A DNA stretch of 64,000 nt from NCBI RefSeq assembly GCF_963676685.1, contig NC_092356.1, positions 48,323,601 through 48,387,600 on the forward strand. The letters are read 5' to 3'. Each line of letters opens with the position of its first letter. The first letter of the stretch is position 1. The notes below the pieces were generated by a model. The model saw nothing but the letters and a program-made list of their open reading frames with translations. It did not search any database and was not told the DNA's origin. The stretch comes from Mytilus edulis (Eukaryota; Mollusca; Bivalvia; Mytilida; Mytilidae). Shown here piece by piece: positions 1 to 13,370 of the stretch. Both the position numbers and the translations under genes were made by a program.

Positions 1-132
1 TTTCCTTCTAAAGACCTGCTGTTAATGCAATTTTCAGCAGTAGGTCTTTATTAATGTTCATTTCCCCCCACCATACCTTAATATGAAATTATTCAAACTA
101 CTCTTCTAATCTTTCCATGAGTGATTTCCATC
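1..132. repeat. dispersed repeat, inverted copy of 6401-6510
   Basis: Bases from about 12 to 132 are the approximate reverse complement of 6401-6510. Shared blocks include AAAGTGATGGAAATCACTCA and GGTATGGTGGGG. This looks like a dispersed repeat lying in an SDHB intron and again beyond the gene. Everything before base 496 is intron of SDHB, whose upstream exons lie outside the window. Confidence 0.6.
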
Positions 133-477
133 ACTTTGATTATATAAGCCTGTATTTATTTCTGAATGATTTCTTAAAATTAAAAATTATTTGGCAAGAA
201 AAAACTTTTATTTATTTGGAAATGTTTTGATGATATTCAATTAGGAATGTGATTTCTGTTACTAATTACAGCTGTTGATTATCATAGTGCTGAATGTTCC
301 AGAATTACTCTTAAAACATTTAGAATTTAATGTGAAAGTTTATCAGAAAGTATTTGTTAAAACATGGAAAGCATGAATCTACACAGTTAAGTCATGTTCA
401 TTTTTAATTTGCATTCGTGAACACATATTTTTGTATTTGAAAAGTTTATCCTCAGAGGCATTTGCACCAATGTTTGA

Positions 478-2819
<2,342 letters not shown>

Positions 2820-5800
2820 TTAGGACATGGCCAAAGCTTAATCTAACTTATGATGGATTTAGTCAGATCTTGTGATAGAGTGACATCATTTTTAAAAAGT
2901 TTTCCATCTGCTTTTATAATATTATAGTTGTTATCCTATCTTCTTGTTTTTTGTGTTTAGGACTTTACTATTGGCCTTTTATCATTCGGTTTAAAGGTTA
3001 TGCTATTAATAGATAGAGAGAAAGAAAAGAAAAAATAACATATGGAATAATAAAAGTAAAAAAAGTTACTGTTAGAAATATTAGTAATGTTGTAAATAAA
3101 TATCTGATGTCAGGCGAAATTTAACACAATCAGAATTCTTGTTTGAAAAAAAAATGTTTGAATTCAATTTATGAATGTCTTCCTGAAAAGTGAATCTTTA
3201 TATCTTTATTTTGAATTCTTCCAATCAATGCTGAATGATAGCACATAGAAACCTAATGGTATTTTCTATTTAATTTCTACTGCTATACTGGAGTAATAAA
3301 TAGAACATTTATAATATGTAATGAAAACTTTGCTTTAATATTATAAAACAGCTTTACTAAAAGAAAATATGAAAACTTTCCATGTATAAAGAAAAATATC
3401 TATTTGCATTTATATAACTCAGTTAAACACTCTAATTTAATACTTGCACATCATGTTAAAATTGTTGGAAGAGGAATTTAGTTAAATAAACAGTTAGAAT
3501 TAAATAAGCTTTTCTAATCGATATTTACGTTTTAATATTAAATGAAAACCATGTATCATGGTTGCAGATAATGCTAAAATATAAAATGATTCTGAGTAAT
3601 AAAATGAAATCCTTTTATTCTGGCAATATTTTTTTTAAAAAATCAGTAAGTTATATGGTTTTAAAAAGATTTTATGTAGCATCTGGTTTTGTGAAAACCA
3701 AACATTGTATTCTGTTAAATAAGTAATATATGCCTTTAAAGCTTATTTTTGTTTGTTTTTTATGCCCATTGGGAAATTTGGACATTTGACATGTGGTTTT
3801 AGTCATTTATAAAAAAAATCTGTGTTTTTTTGTTCACCTAAAAAAAGAAAGTTTTTTTGCCGGTATCATACATGAAACAACTCATGAAAACATCAGATAA
3901 AGCTTGTATGAAGGCTGGAATTTCCCAGGACTGTTGTCAGTTTGATCAAGGTCAGGGGTGAATGTATCGTAGATTTAGGACATACAACATGGAAGAGTTG
4001 ATCAAATGATGAGTTTGCAGGTAGACTATAGAAATATTGTCTTAACATCTCAAGTGTGAACCTAAATATATTGCTATTTCATTTACAAATGACACAGACA
4101 ATCTTATTTTTACAGAAATATCAGTAAGATAAAAGCAATGACAAAAATTATTCTTGAAATGAAATAAAGTATGTTCATAGTTTCGAGCTCTAAACTAGAG
4201 AGAGAATGATACATAATGGAATTCAATATGGCTTTATGCCTTAGAAATACCTGGAAAAAAATGACTCTTTCAGTTTGTTTACTTTTCTGGTATTAATGTC
4301 TCATGGATTTTGGTCTTATTATATCCATTGCTTCTAAAGAATAAAGGGTATACTGGTTTTCTCTGTTTTTCCATCTATCAGTTAATAACACATTGTTGTC
4401 AATATGTACAGATTCAAGATTCTTGATATTTGGTACTGAGCTTTATATTTGTAAGGGCTATTCCTCGAGAAAATGTATGAGAGAGTTGGACACCACATGA
4501 TATTTATTCTGTGTGTTACAGCTGATTTCATTGAGTGTGTAGCTAAAGAAAATATCTTTGGTTAGCTTGCTTGCTAGCTGAACCTTAAAGTCATTATTAG
4601 GTAATTTATACTACCCTCCTTTTGAAGTAGCCTAGTCCTACAGACATATTGATTGGTTATTAGTCCGACTAGTCTATTCTTAAAGGATATTACCTTTAGC
4701 TTGTCGGCTGTAAAGAGTTTGGAAGCAATTGAATTATGTTGCAAATTAAAATATTAAATCATAGTTGAAGGTTCAAGGTCAGCTGTTACCTAACTTTACC
4801 TGAAAGTTCATTCAGGAATTTCTTTTAAATTAATTATCCTTGGATTTGACACATCAACAAACATGATTACTGTTGCTAAAAATAGAAAAATTTCAAAACT
4901 GAAGAAAGGTAAAAATTATCAGCAGGTCTATCCGCTGTGGAATTTTCTGAAAAATCTGATAATCTACTTTGGAGTTATTGCCCCTGAAATGTCAACTTCT
5001 ATTTTACAGAATTTCAATAAGGCTTATATCTTAAAACTTAATTTCTTAAAATTCATTGAACATTAGCAAATTCCCATATTTTTTATCATGAAAACTGCAG
5101 TAGATGGAGATACATTTAAACTGGTTTTTTTTCACTTAAGCTGCAACCAATGATAACCACTTTACTATAGCTCATAGCTCGGAAAGGGCAGATAAACAAT
5201 GCCACAGATTGGGCAATAACGAGCATGACTGTGTTGTTGTTGCACAATTGAATGTATGGGCAAATTAACAATGGCCACTCTCCAACATTATAAACCACCT
5301 TATAATTCAAGATTAAAATTCCCCCTTTTTGCTGATCTTTTTCGTTGATAACTGCTTTTCTTACTTTAGTTTTTGCTGTTTGAAGTTTCTGCTTTACCTT
5401 AGCTACTATTATATTTGCCTAACATGAAGCAATGGTATAAATCATTACTGAATGGCATTATTCTATAAGTAGCTCACAGAAGATTTGTTCATTGTCACTA
5501 ATTATTAGGACTTGTTTTGTTAATCGTGTTTGCTATATATTTAAACGGTGTCTCTATATCTATTATGGTATTCAAGGTAATAAGCAAAATTGAAAAACAA
5601 AATGTCACTTATTAAAGGGTAGTTAATCCTTAAAGGAGTGGACTGACCATGTCAGCTTTGTTGATTTAAACGTAAGTATTGACACTCGCTGGTCAAGTTT
5701 GCTTTATGGCTCGTCTGAATTTTTAGGAAAATGGACGGAAGGAGGGACACATCTTTTCAAACTTTTTTAGCCTCTTTTAGATTGTCGTATAACATTATTA

Positions 5801-5985
5801 ACGTTTTAACTTTGCCATCTCAGTATACGGTGTTGTATATCTGTATGTTGAATCCGTATTTTCGGAACTGTATTGTGGATATGGATAGTAAATTACTCAT
5901 TGCCAGAAAACAAATAAATAGTGATGTCAATGTTAAAAACGTTGATAATGTAATAAAAATAAACAGGAAAAACGAAAACATATTA
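2820..5985. other. SDHB 3' UTR and AT-rich intergenic DNA
   Basis: The SDHB 3' UTR follows the stop codon. AATAAA-type signals occur near 3095 and 3295, but the real end cannot be fixed by eye. Beyond that I see only AT-rich sequence with short chance ORFs and no recognisable gene. Confidence 0.5.
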
Positions 5986-5989
5986 AAAA

Positions 5990-6400
5990 CAAGAATGTGT
6001 CCCAAGTACACGGATGCCCCATACGCAATATCATTTTCTATGTTCAGTGGACTTTAGAAAAAGGTTAAACTCTAATAGAAAAATCATATCATAAGGAACA
6101 TGTATACTAAGTTTCAAGTTGACTGGACTTCAACTTCATCAAAAACTTTAACCTGAAGCGGAATGGACGGACGGACGGACGAACAAACAGACACACAGAC
6201 CAGAAAACAATGCCCATAAATGGGACATAACAAAAATGTGCCCATAGTACACGAATGCCCCATTCACATTATCATTTCTATGTTCAGTGGACCGTGAAAA
6301 TGGGTTAAAAACTCTTATTTGGTATTAAAATTAGAAAGATCATATCATAGGGAACATGTGTACTAAGTTTCAAGTTGATTGGACTTCAACTTTATCAATT
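5990..6400. repeat. dispersed 'AAGAATGTGTCC' repeat, two tandem units
   Basis: Two related units (about 5990-6235 and 6236-6400) begin with ATGTGTCCCAAGTACACGG-type sequence. They contain GTTTCAAGTTGA and, in the first unit, end in a (GGAC)n stretch with ACAGACCAGAAAACAATGCC. The same family recurs near 7740-7850, 15200-15985 and 27538-27830. Confidence 0.8.
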
Positions 6401-7023
6401 AAAGTGATGGAAATCACTCATGGAAAGATTGGAAGAGTAATTTCATAGTAAGGTATGGTGGGGACAAAAAAACAATAAAGCACTATTGCTGAAAATTCTT
6501 CTAGTGAATGTTTATACCAACTATCCTTGTAAGACATAAGATCTAGACCAACAGCTAATAACTTTAAAGTGTCAACAAAAATAATCTAAAAATGTTGTTT
6601 TGGGTCATTTTGTAAGTTGAAACATAGGTTATGTAACATTGAAGATTAGAAGTTGTAAAGTGCCTTTTGATCAATTTATAAAGTATTTTTCAGCACAGGG
6701 CATTGAAAATGTACTTTTTAAAACTGTTTCAAGCCAATTACTGATAAAAAAAAATTAGTGAACTAGCCTAAATTGTAGATTAATTGCAGATAATTATTGG
6801 AAATTTATGAAGTAAATTATAGGCCTTACTGGAATACCTTTTATACATTCATATTTAAAGTTCTTTTTTTAAGATCTTGTTAATCCTTAATTAATAATTT
6901 ATCTTTCAGAAATCATTTACAGAATTACTTAATGTAATGTAGATCAAAAGTAATAGGCAATAAATAAATCTATCATCCTTATATAATATCAAACATTTGG
7001 GTATTTGTAAATGCTCTTTTGTT

Positions 7024-7270
7024 CCGACGCTGGAAAGTTCCGGGCGGAAAGAACTAACTAGCCGAAAAGTTCCGGAGGAACTTATTAACTAGTTCGTTTG
7101 TTCTTCCTCTGGTTTAAAAGTTCCACCGGAACAAAGTGACTAGTTGGAAAGTTCCAACGGAACATATCAACTAGTTAGAAAGTTCCTTTTCGTCAAATTA
7201 GTCAAAACCGGAACTAACAAACTAGCCCAAAAGTTCTAACGGAACTTATCAACCAGTCACACAAAGTTCC
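7024..7270. repeat. diverged minisatellite of AAAGTTCC / GGAAC / AACTAG phrases
   Basis: About six diverged units of roughly 35-40 bp repeat the phrase AACTAGTTGGAAAGTTCC followed by CGGAACATATC. Each unit is itself partly palindromic (GTTCC...GGAAC). Confidence 0.75.
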
Positions 7271-7729
7271 ACATGGAGAGGTCAAATATTCATTGATATT
7301 TGTGTAATAAGATGTATATTGAAAGGTCTGTATAATTATGTAAGACTGAGGTTGATAAGGAATGTGGTCAATTTGACTGACAGTTTAGGAGGTGGGGCAT
7401 TGTAAATAAAGACCTTGTCCCTGATTGTTTGATGATAATGACAGTTGTCAATCATCTAATATTGTATCAATACTCAATTACATAATCAAAATGTTTTTAA
7501 AAAAGCCTGCTCATCAACACACATACAAGACAAACATTTTTGAATGAACTGCTCCAAAAATATACCCATTTCTTCACAGTTTATATGTATATTATGTGCA
7601 CATATATGAGAACTAATAGGGAACTATATATCAGGGTGAATACATTTAGTAATAGTAGCTAACCTGTCGTGTTGTTATGGAGGCCAATGCCTAAGGAAAG
7701 AGTTAGAACAAGTTCCAATCTTTCCAAAA

Positions 7730-7852
7730 ACTACCTCAACAAAAAACTTTAACCTGAAGCGGGACATACGGAACCAAATGAACGAACGTACAGACAAACG
7801 GATGCACAGACCAGAAACATAATGCCCATAAATAGGACATACAAAAAATCTG
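7730..7852. repeat. fragment of the AAGAATGTGTCC repeat family
   Basis: It contains ACTTTAACCTGAAGCGG, scattered GAACGAACG and GCACAGACCAGAAAC followed by ATGCCCATAAA. These are the 3' features of the family seen at 5990-6400. It is truncated at the left. Confidence 0.65.
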
Positions 7853-7919
7853 CAAACCGAGTCCCTGAGGAGAATGTGTGCACGAATTACGCCAACTGAC
7901 AGAAAAAAGATTGGGAAGA

Positions 7920-8200
7920 TTAAGGTGGTACCCAACACCTTGACCAAAATTAATTTGGCTCGTTTAATTTTCATAAAATTTAGACAAAGTATTTACTTTG
8001 ACCCTTTGAGAAAAATATAAAAATTTCAAAAAATTTTAACCAACCGTTTTATCAGAAAAAATACACTGGTTATATAGCAGTTTGACAAACACTAGTTTTG
8101 ATCATTGAGAAGCTTAATATTCCCGTAACAACACGACGTAATTAAAACGTTTAGCTGATTTTACAGAGTTATCTCCCTGTAGTGTTAGGTACCACCTTAA
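7920..8200. mobile_element. 281-bp TTAA-flanked MITE, second copy
   Basis: Same length and ends as 2359-2639, with a few substitutions. It directly abuts the truncated copy of the ligand-gated channel's 5' end at 8201, so it marks the point where that copy stops. Confidence 0.88.
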
Positions 8201-8514
8201 TAAGAAAATATCCAAATATATAGAATAGAAATAAACGATTCAAAGTCATGGCGGACATTTATGCTACTGGTATATAACGTGTACTAACAGTAAATAAATT
8301 ATACAAGTGTTTATTCATAGCTTATATAAAGTTGACGTCCAAACTTAATAACATGTGTGAAAAGTAGTTACGGTTTAATTGGTTTTCTTAAGTGTTTATT
8401 AAGATTAACAATATTAGTTTTAACTTTTTAAAAGGATTTTTATAGCTGACTATCAGATTTTGTTCATTGCTAAATGTAGAACGTCTCATTTGTGATCATA
8501 CCACAATTTACTTT
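8201..8514 (-). pseudogene. truncated duplicate of the 5' end and upstream flank of the Cys-loop receptor gene
   Basis: On the minus strand the start codon at 8256-8258 opens MSAMTLNRLFLFYIFG, identical to the start of the gene at 10282-11475. The copy then diverges and meets the MITE at 8200 after about 19 codons. Upstream of the ATG the match continues to about 8514 (for example TATAAAGTTGACGTCCAAAC read on the plus strand), with numerous substitutions. It lacks the 11680-11938 repeat of the intact copy. There is no channel domain, so this is a promoter and start-region relic. Confidence 0.85.
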
Positions 8515-8899
8515 TATTATAATCTCCTTACAAAAAAAACTCGGATTCAGAAAGAAACCCATACACGCCGACCGGTTCCTCCCTTTACTGAGTATACATT
8601 GATATTTTAACGGGTTGTTTGTTACGCTATTCCAATGCATAAACCAAATGCGCAAAGGGATATATTGGCGAATTTAACAATACAAAAAACCATTCGCTTC
8701 AATACTGTTGATTTGTACAAACTATTCGCCAAAATTACAAACAAACAGATGGTAAACAAATATGTCCGAAAAGTGAAGTGGAAAATTCTCGTATCAGGTC
8801 CAAAACTGTTGAAGTTGTATGTTTCTTAACCATGCAATTCTAAGTATGTGAAAACTATCATGGATGTAAGATATTAGTTTATAATATGAAGCCATCAAA

Positions 8900-9090
8900 A
8901 CAATATAAATTTTAGACAAGGCAATATAATTATTCAAATAAATATAAGATTTGTGAAGTTTTTAATTTTTAAATGGTACATTGTTTATATATGTATTATA
9001 CAATATAAATTGTAGACAAGGCAATATAGTTATTTTCAAATATATATAAGATTTGCAAAGTTTTTTAATTTCTAAATGGTATATTGTGTA
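8900..9090. repeat. 100-bp tandem duplication, second unit interrupted by the next MITE
   Basis: Units start at 8900 and 9000 (ACAATATAAATT, then AGACAAGGCAATATA). The second unit is broken by the TA-flanked element at 9093-9540 and resumes with TATGTATTATACA at 9541. Confidence 0.8.
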
Positions 9091-9092
9091 TA

Positions 9093-9540
9093 TCGTCGCT
9101 GGGCGTCCAAAAAGTCGTATATATGACTTTTTTGGCTAAAAATACTTTATGACACCAATGGTCTGGGCGGGAGGAAATCTTTGGTATTTCAAAATAGCAT
9201 ACAGTTAGACCAATCAAAACGTTTGAAATAAGACATATTGCAAAATTGCCAATGTCAGTTGTTTCTAAAATTTGCTTCCAAAATGTTGTATGAAAACTTG
9301 AAAATCGTTGTATAATTGCTTTTGGGATAAAATAATTGTACATTTCTTCGAAAATAATTTTAAGTTCTTGGATAATCCAGAAATGTCAAAGTTTTTATTT
9401 CACTCCTATTTTCAAAAATGTTCAAGTTCATATACGACATTTGGAAGCATGCATTTTGTCAAAATTTTCAAAGCCTGTTTGTGAGATATCTTTTTCTTGA
9501 AAAATTTGTAATTTACAACATTTTGGAAGCCCAGCGACGA
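9093..9540. mobile_element. 448-bp TA-flanked MITE (Tc1/mariner-like target)
   Basis: Terminal inverted repeats are TCGTCGCTGGGC and GCCCAGCGACGA, with TA on both sides (9091-9092 and 9541-9542). The neighbouring tandem unit near 8985-9000 is the uninterrupted version, so insertion at a TA is directly supported. No transposase is encoded. Confidence 0.85.
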
Positions 9541-10039
9541 TATGTATTATACACGTAGTCTCAGTAGTTTAATCATATATGTAATAGAAAATGACAAAAG
9601 CTTTCTGTATATTTCACATCCCAAAATGAATTTCGTGAATAATAAATCAGATATATGTCTGATTATATATAACAAAATAGAAAAAAAGTTAATTCAGCGA
9701 TTTTTGGTGAATTGTCTTAATAATGGGAACCGATGTATCATAGTGAAAATACAATGAATCTAGTACATTATATTATAATTTTATAATTGGTTGTATGCAA
9801 CTGCGACATGTTCATGAACCATTAATTATTAAATCTCGAATTATATTTCGTTGTCGAGGATTGAATAAGAAATAGATATTTTCGTTGAATTTGAATTCAC
9901 AATAGGGATTTCTTGACAGCAGACTAGAACCAATGGTGCTGTAGCAAATAGAACCAATTCGGGTTTCCTGCTTACAGATATCTGGACAAATTTAATTGGA
10001 TCGTCCTTCGTTGATTAACTGCTTTGCAAAAAAAAAAAA

Positions 10040-10190
10040 CACATCTAAAAGAAGATGTGGTGTGTGTGCCAATGAGACAACTCTCCATCCAAATCACATG
10101 GTGTAAAAAGTAAACAATTAAAGGTCAAAGTACGGTCTTCAACACATCGAAAAGCAAGAAGTAAAGAGACCCAAAAAGGCCATCTTCTAT
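10040..10190 (+). repeat. dispersed 'GATGTGGT...CCAATGAGACAACTCTCC' repeat
   Basis: Contains GAAGATGTGGTGTGTGTGCC, AATGAGACAACTCTCCATCC and GTCAAAGTACGGTCTTCAAC. Diverged relatives occur at 40900-41025 (reverse orientation) and 57015-57120. It may be SINE-like, but no pol III boxes were identified. Confidence 0.65.
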
Positions 10191-10281
10191 TTTTTTAAAT
10201 TCAGATACATTGTAATGCGTTGTCAGAGCTGAATCTCAAACTGACAAATTTCTTATACTATGAACACCTCCCCCTTTTTTA

Positions 10282-11475
10282 CTACACAAAAACAACACAA
10301 ATGTATAATACAAGGAACATACAGAGTAAAGAGTACGATAATGTCAGGAAAAATCTATCCAGGAGATGAGAATATTCTTTACCTGAAATATCGATTTTTA
10401 TATCTATTTTGTCGTCTTTCTGAAATTCTATCACAGTATCTTTAACTTTTTCCGTACACCTTGAAACTCTTATCAGACATGCAGCACATCTGCCCGGCTT
10501 GAATGATTCTTTGTGGTAGTAACGCATTGATATGATTACAAATATAACTATCGCACCACTGATCGCTATAATGAGTATCATGACAAGTAGGAGAGTGCAC
10601 AAGGGATCGGATGATGTTGGAAGCGATGACAAAGCAATTGTCAAAAATATAGCATACGATAATAGGATAGTCACTGCATAAGATATACGCTCCCCCGAGT
10701 CTGGAGGCAACACAAACACTAATGGATTGAGAATACAGAACGACAAGGTCGGTACAACTAGCATTACAGCATAGTAAAGTGGACGTCGTGTTAAAGTTAC
10801 TTCAACATTAAACTTTAGGGAGTATATAGAAATCGCCTCCACATACGAACGACTGTTTACTATCCAATCAGAGTTTGTTGAGAAGTAATCTAGTATTACA
10901 TAGTCGAAAAGCGGAGATAATGTGATATCCGCAGATGTTGTTCCCCATGGTTGAAATTCCAGAGTACAGACTTGTGTGTCAAACGGAAATTTTGTAAAAT
11001 CTGTAGAGCATTTTGCCTTCAACACGCCACCTGGAAACCATGCCACCCTTCCAGAACTATAAACAGATAGAACGTTGTTTGTGTCGTAACCTATAGGTTT
11101 CATTTCATTTGGAGTATTCACGAGAAAAATATAAGGATGCCATATTTTTGAGTTGTCTAAAACAAGATCAGTAACACCGCCATAACTTGCTGGGTTCCAT
11201 TGTAAAGAGACATCATCCCAACTCATAGAAAGTCCGCCAGTCAAAGATAAAGTTTCGTCGACACCATTAAAACCATTTACAGTAAACAGACAAAATCCGA
11301 GTTTGACGTCGACAGGAGTTGATGAGTTTGCCTTCGGAAGAAGATGTTTTTCGTATCCATTCATGATATCATTGAGGACATTTTTCGAATCTTGCAAAGT
11401 TTTCGCTTGCGATACTGTATACAAATTACCAAATATGTAGAAAAGAAATAAACGATTCAAAGTCATGGCGGACAT
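10282..11475 (-). CDS. Cys-loop ligand-gated ion channel subunit (nicotinic acetylcholine receptor-like), single exon
   Basis: A 397-residue pentameric-channel subunit. A signal peptide (about 1-24) is followed by an extracellular ligand-binding domain. The Cys-loop lies between C156 and C170 with exactly 13 residues between, including FPFD, as in the whole family. Loop A reads IWHPYIF, near the usual WxPD. M1 is about 233-256, M2 about 264-284 and M3 about 292-316. There is a short cytoplasmic loop, and M4 is about 375-396. The start of M2 reads SGERISYAVT; the GE pair resembles cation-selective receptors rather than the PAR of anion channels. There is no vicinal CC pair in loop C (residues 210-225), so it is not a classical alpha subunit. 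It is at the short end for nAChR subunits because the M3-M4 loop is small. The start is supported by the signal peptide and by conservation of the ATG region in the duplicate at 8201-8514. It ends in TAG at 10282-10284. The ligand is unknown. The lack of introns suggests a retrocopy-derived or lineage-expanded receptor (inference). Confidence 0.9.
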   Translation of the reverse strand: MSAMTLNRLFLFYIFGNLYTVSQAKTLQDSKNVLNDIMNGYEKHLLPKANSSTPVDVKLGFCLFTVNGFNGVDETLSLTGGLSMSWDDVSLQWNPASYGGVTDLVLDNSKIWHPYIFLVNTPNEMKPIGYDTNNVLSVYSSGRVAWFPGGVLKAKCSTDFTKFPFDTQVCTLEFQPWGTTSADITLSPLFDYVILDYFSTNSDWIVNSRSYVEAISIYSLKFNVEVTLTRRPLYYAVMLVVPTLSFCILNPLVFVLPPDSGERISYAVTILLSYAIFLTIALSSLPTSSDPLCTLLLVMILIIAISGAIVIFVIISMRYYHKESFKPGRCAACLIRVSRCTEKVKDTVIEFQKDDKIDIKIDISGKEYSHLLDRFFLTLSYSLLCMFLVLYICVVFV

Positions 11476-11679
11476 TTATGCTACTGGTATATATAACGTA
11501 TACTAAAAGTAAATAAATCATACACGTGTTTATTCATAGCTTATATATAAAGTTGACGTCCAAACTTAATAACACGTGTTAAAAGTGGACACAGTTTTAA
11601 TTGCCTTTTAAAGTGCTTATTAAGATTAATATTTAACTTTTTAAAATGATTGTAAAGCTGACTATATGATTTATTGTGT

Positions 11680-11938
11680 CTGTTTAGTTTATGCATCAAT
11701 GTAAATATAACGGAATTTGATGAGACTGTCATCAAAGTGAGAGGGTTAACGCTATAAAACCAGGTTTAATCCACCATTTTCTACATTTGAAAATGCCTGT
11801 ACCAAGTCAGGAATATGACAGTTCTTGTCCATTCGTTTTTGATGCGTTTTGCTATTTGATTTTGACATGTTATTATGGACTTTCCGAATTGATTTTCTTC
11901 TACGTTCAGTATTTTTGTGATTTTCAGTACTTTTTGTT
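11680..11938 (+). repeat. dispersed repeat inserted upstream of the channel gene
   Basis: The paralogous flank (8201-8514) goes straight from the sequence matching up to about 11680 to the sequence matching from about 11938 (TTTTGTTCATTGCTAAATGTA). The 260 bp between, with AAAACCAGGTTTAATCCACC and TGCCTGTACCAAGTCAGG, are therefore an insertion in one copy or a deletion in the other. A relative lies at 1853-1955. Confidence 0.7.
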
Positions 11939-11990
11939 CATTGCTAAATGTAAAACGTCGCATTTGAGATCATACCACAATTTACTTTAA

Positions 11991-12790
11991 AAGTGATCTA
12001 TTGAATTTAAAAAAAAATGGACTACACCTTCTTTTTTATATTGGTAATCAGATTTTAAAAAAAATACTTTTCAAATCCCTTTTTCGTATTTCCTGACTAT
12101 TTGTAATACATTTAATATTAACAACCGTGCAAGGGCTGTATAGCCAGTCAAGGTCGTTAAAAACTTCCATCATCATCATTAACGGGTTTTTTTTTCACAT
12201 TAGCAACATATTTTTCTTTTTTCTAGCAATATGCAGTTTACTATTCACATCCATATACTGAAAAAAAAATCAACAAAAACTCTGTTAACCGAGGATCAGC
12301 CGTGATATTGACAAAAACTTTGACATTGCATCGCCACAGACCAGTCTCCCTTTAAGACATTCTTGGATGACGCTTCTAATTCATTAACGCATCTTAGTTT
12401 CGGACATTGAATTTAAAAGTCTTTCGCAAATTACCACTTAACACAAACTTTTCCTAAACTGACCATTTAAAACAAATATTTGCAATTTTAAAAGTATTGT
12501 ACCACTTTGTTTGCAAACTACTAGTCAATGTGACCCATGTTATTTTACCATACTGCCTTCGATCTTCACATGAAGTGAGACTATATCAATCCTTTATACT
12601 GAACCCTAGCTCTAGAATATTAAAAAATTACCACTTCATATGCATTTAACAGGTGAACATCATGAATACATGTGCAAAAGTAGCTATGAACACAAAGAGA
12701 AACTTTATCTAAGATCCATGTGCAGGAGATCTAAAACTGATGCACCCTGCGATTACATACGCCTTATAATATGAAAAAACAGACATAGCA
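11991..12790. other. intergenic, no gene seen
   Basis: AT-rich sequence. A short phrase near 12135-12175 (AGCCAGTCAAGGTCGTTAAA) recurs at 20919-20942 and is a dispersed repeat scrap. Confidence 0.5.
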
Positions 12791-12799
12791 AAGAAAACT

Positions 12800-13370
12800 T
12801 CACCTTTGACCTATGAACCATGAAAATGATTTTAAGGTCAGATGGACCCTTCCAGATGGACATGTATATCATATAATCATTCCATATACAAATGTATATA
12901 GTTAACCTGTTACTGTATAGGAGGAACAAACTAAACCACGAAAATAATTACCTTTAAACCTTGAAAATCAGGTCATGGTCAGATGACATCTGCCAGTTGG
13001 GCATGTTCACCTTACTTTCATTCCATACACCAAATATAGTAGACCTATAGCATACAATACAAAAGAATTAAACCAAAACACAAAAACTTAAATATAATCA
13101 CCGAAACCATGAAAATGATGTCAAGGTCAGATGACCCCTGCCAGTTGGACATGTACACATTACAATCCTTCTATACACCAAATATACTAGACCTATTGCT
13201 TATAGTATCTGAGATATGGACCACCAAAACATAACCTTATTTACTGATCCATAAAAGGAGGTCAAGGTCAAGTGAAAACTGTCTGACGGGCATAAGGACC
13301 TTGCAGGTACGCACATACCAAATATAGTTATCCTAATACTCATAATAAGAGAAACATTAACCTTACAAAA
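12800..13370. repeat. about 140-bp tandem repeat with TCAAGGTCA phrases, four diverged units
   Basis: Units repeat CATGAAAATGATGTCAAGGT, then CTGCCAGTTGGACATGTACA, then ATACACCAAATATACTAGAC. They start near 12820, 12960, 13108 and 13245, with variable divergence. No coding function is seen. Confidence 0.75.

Noticed and set aside
5731-6057. 108-codon plus-strand open reading frame
   Set aside because: No family resemblance or splice context, and its end lies in the AAGAATGTGTCC dispersed repeat.
12800-13370. CRISPR-like array
   Set aside because: Units are contiguous diverged tandem repeats in a eukaryotic genome, with no conserved short repeat and unique spacer pattern and no cas genes.
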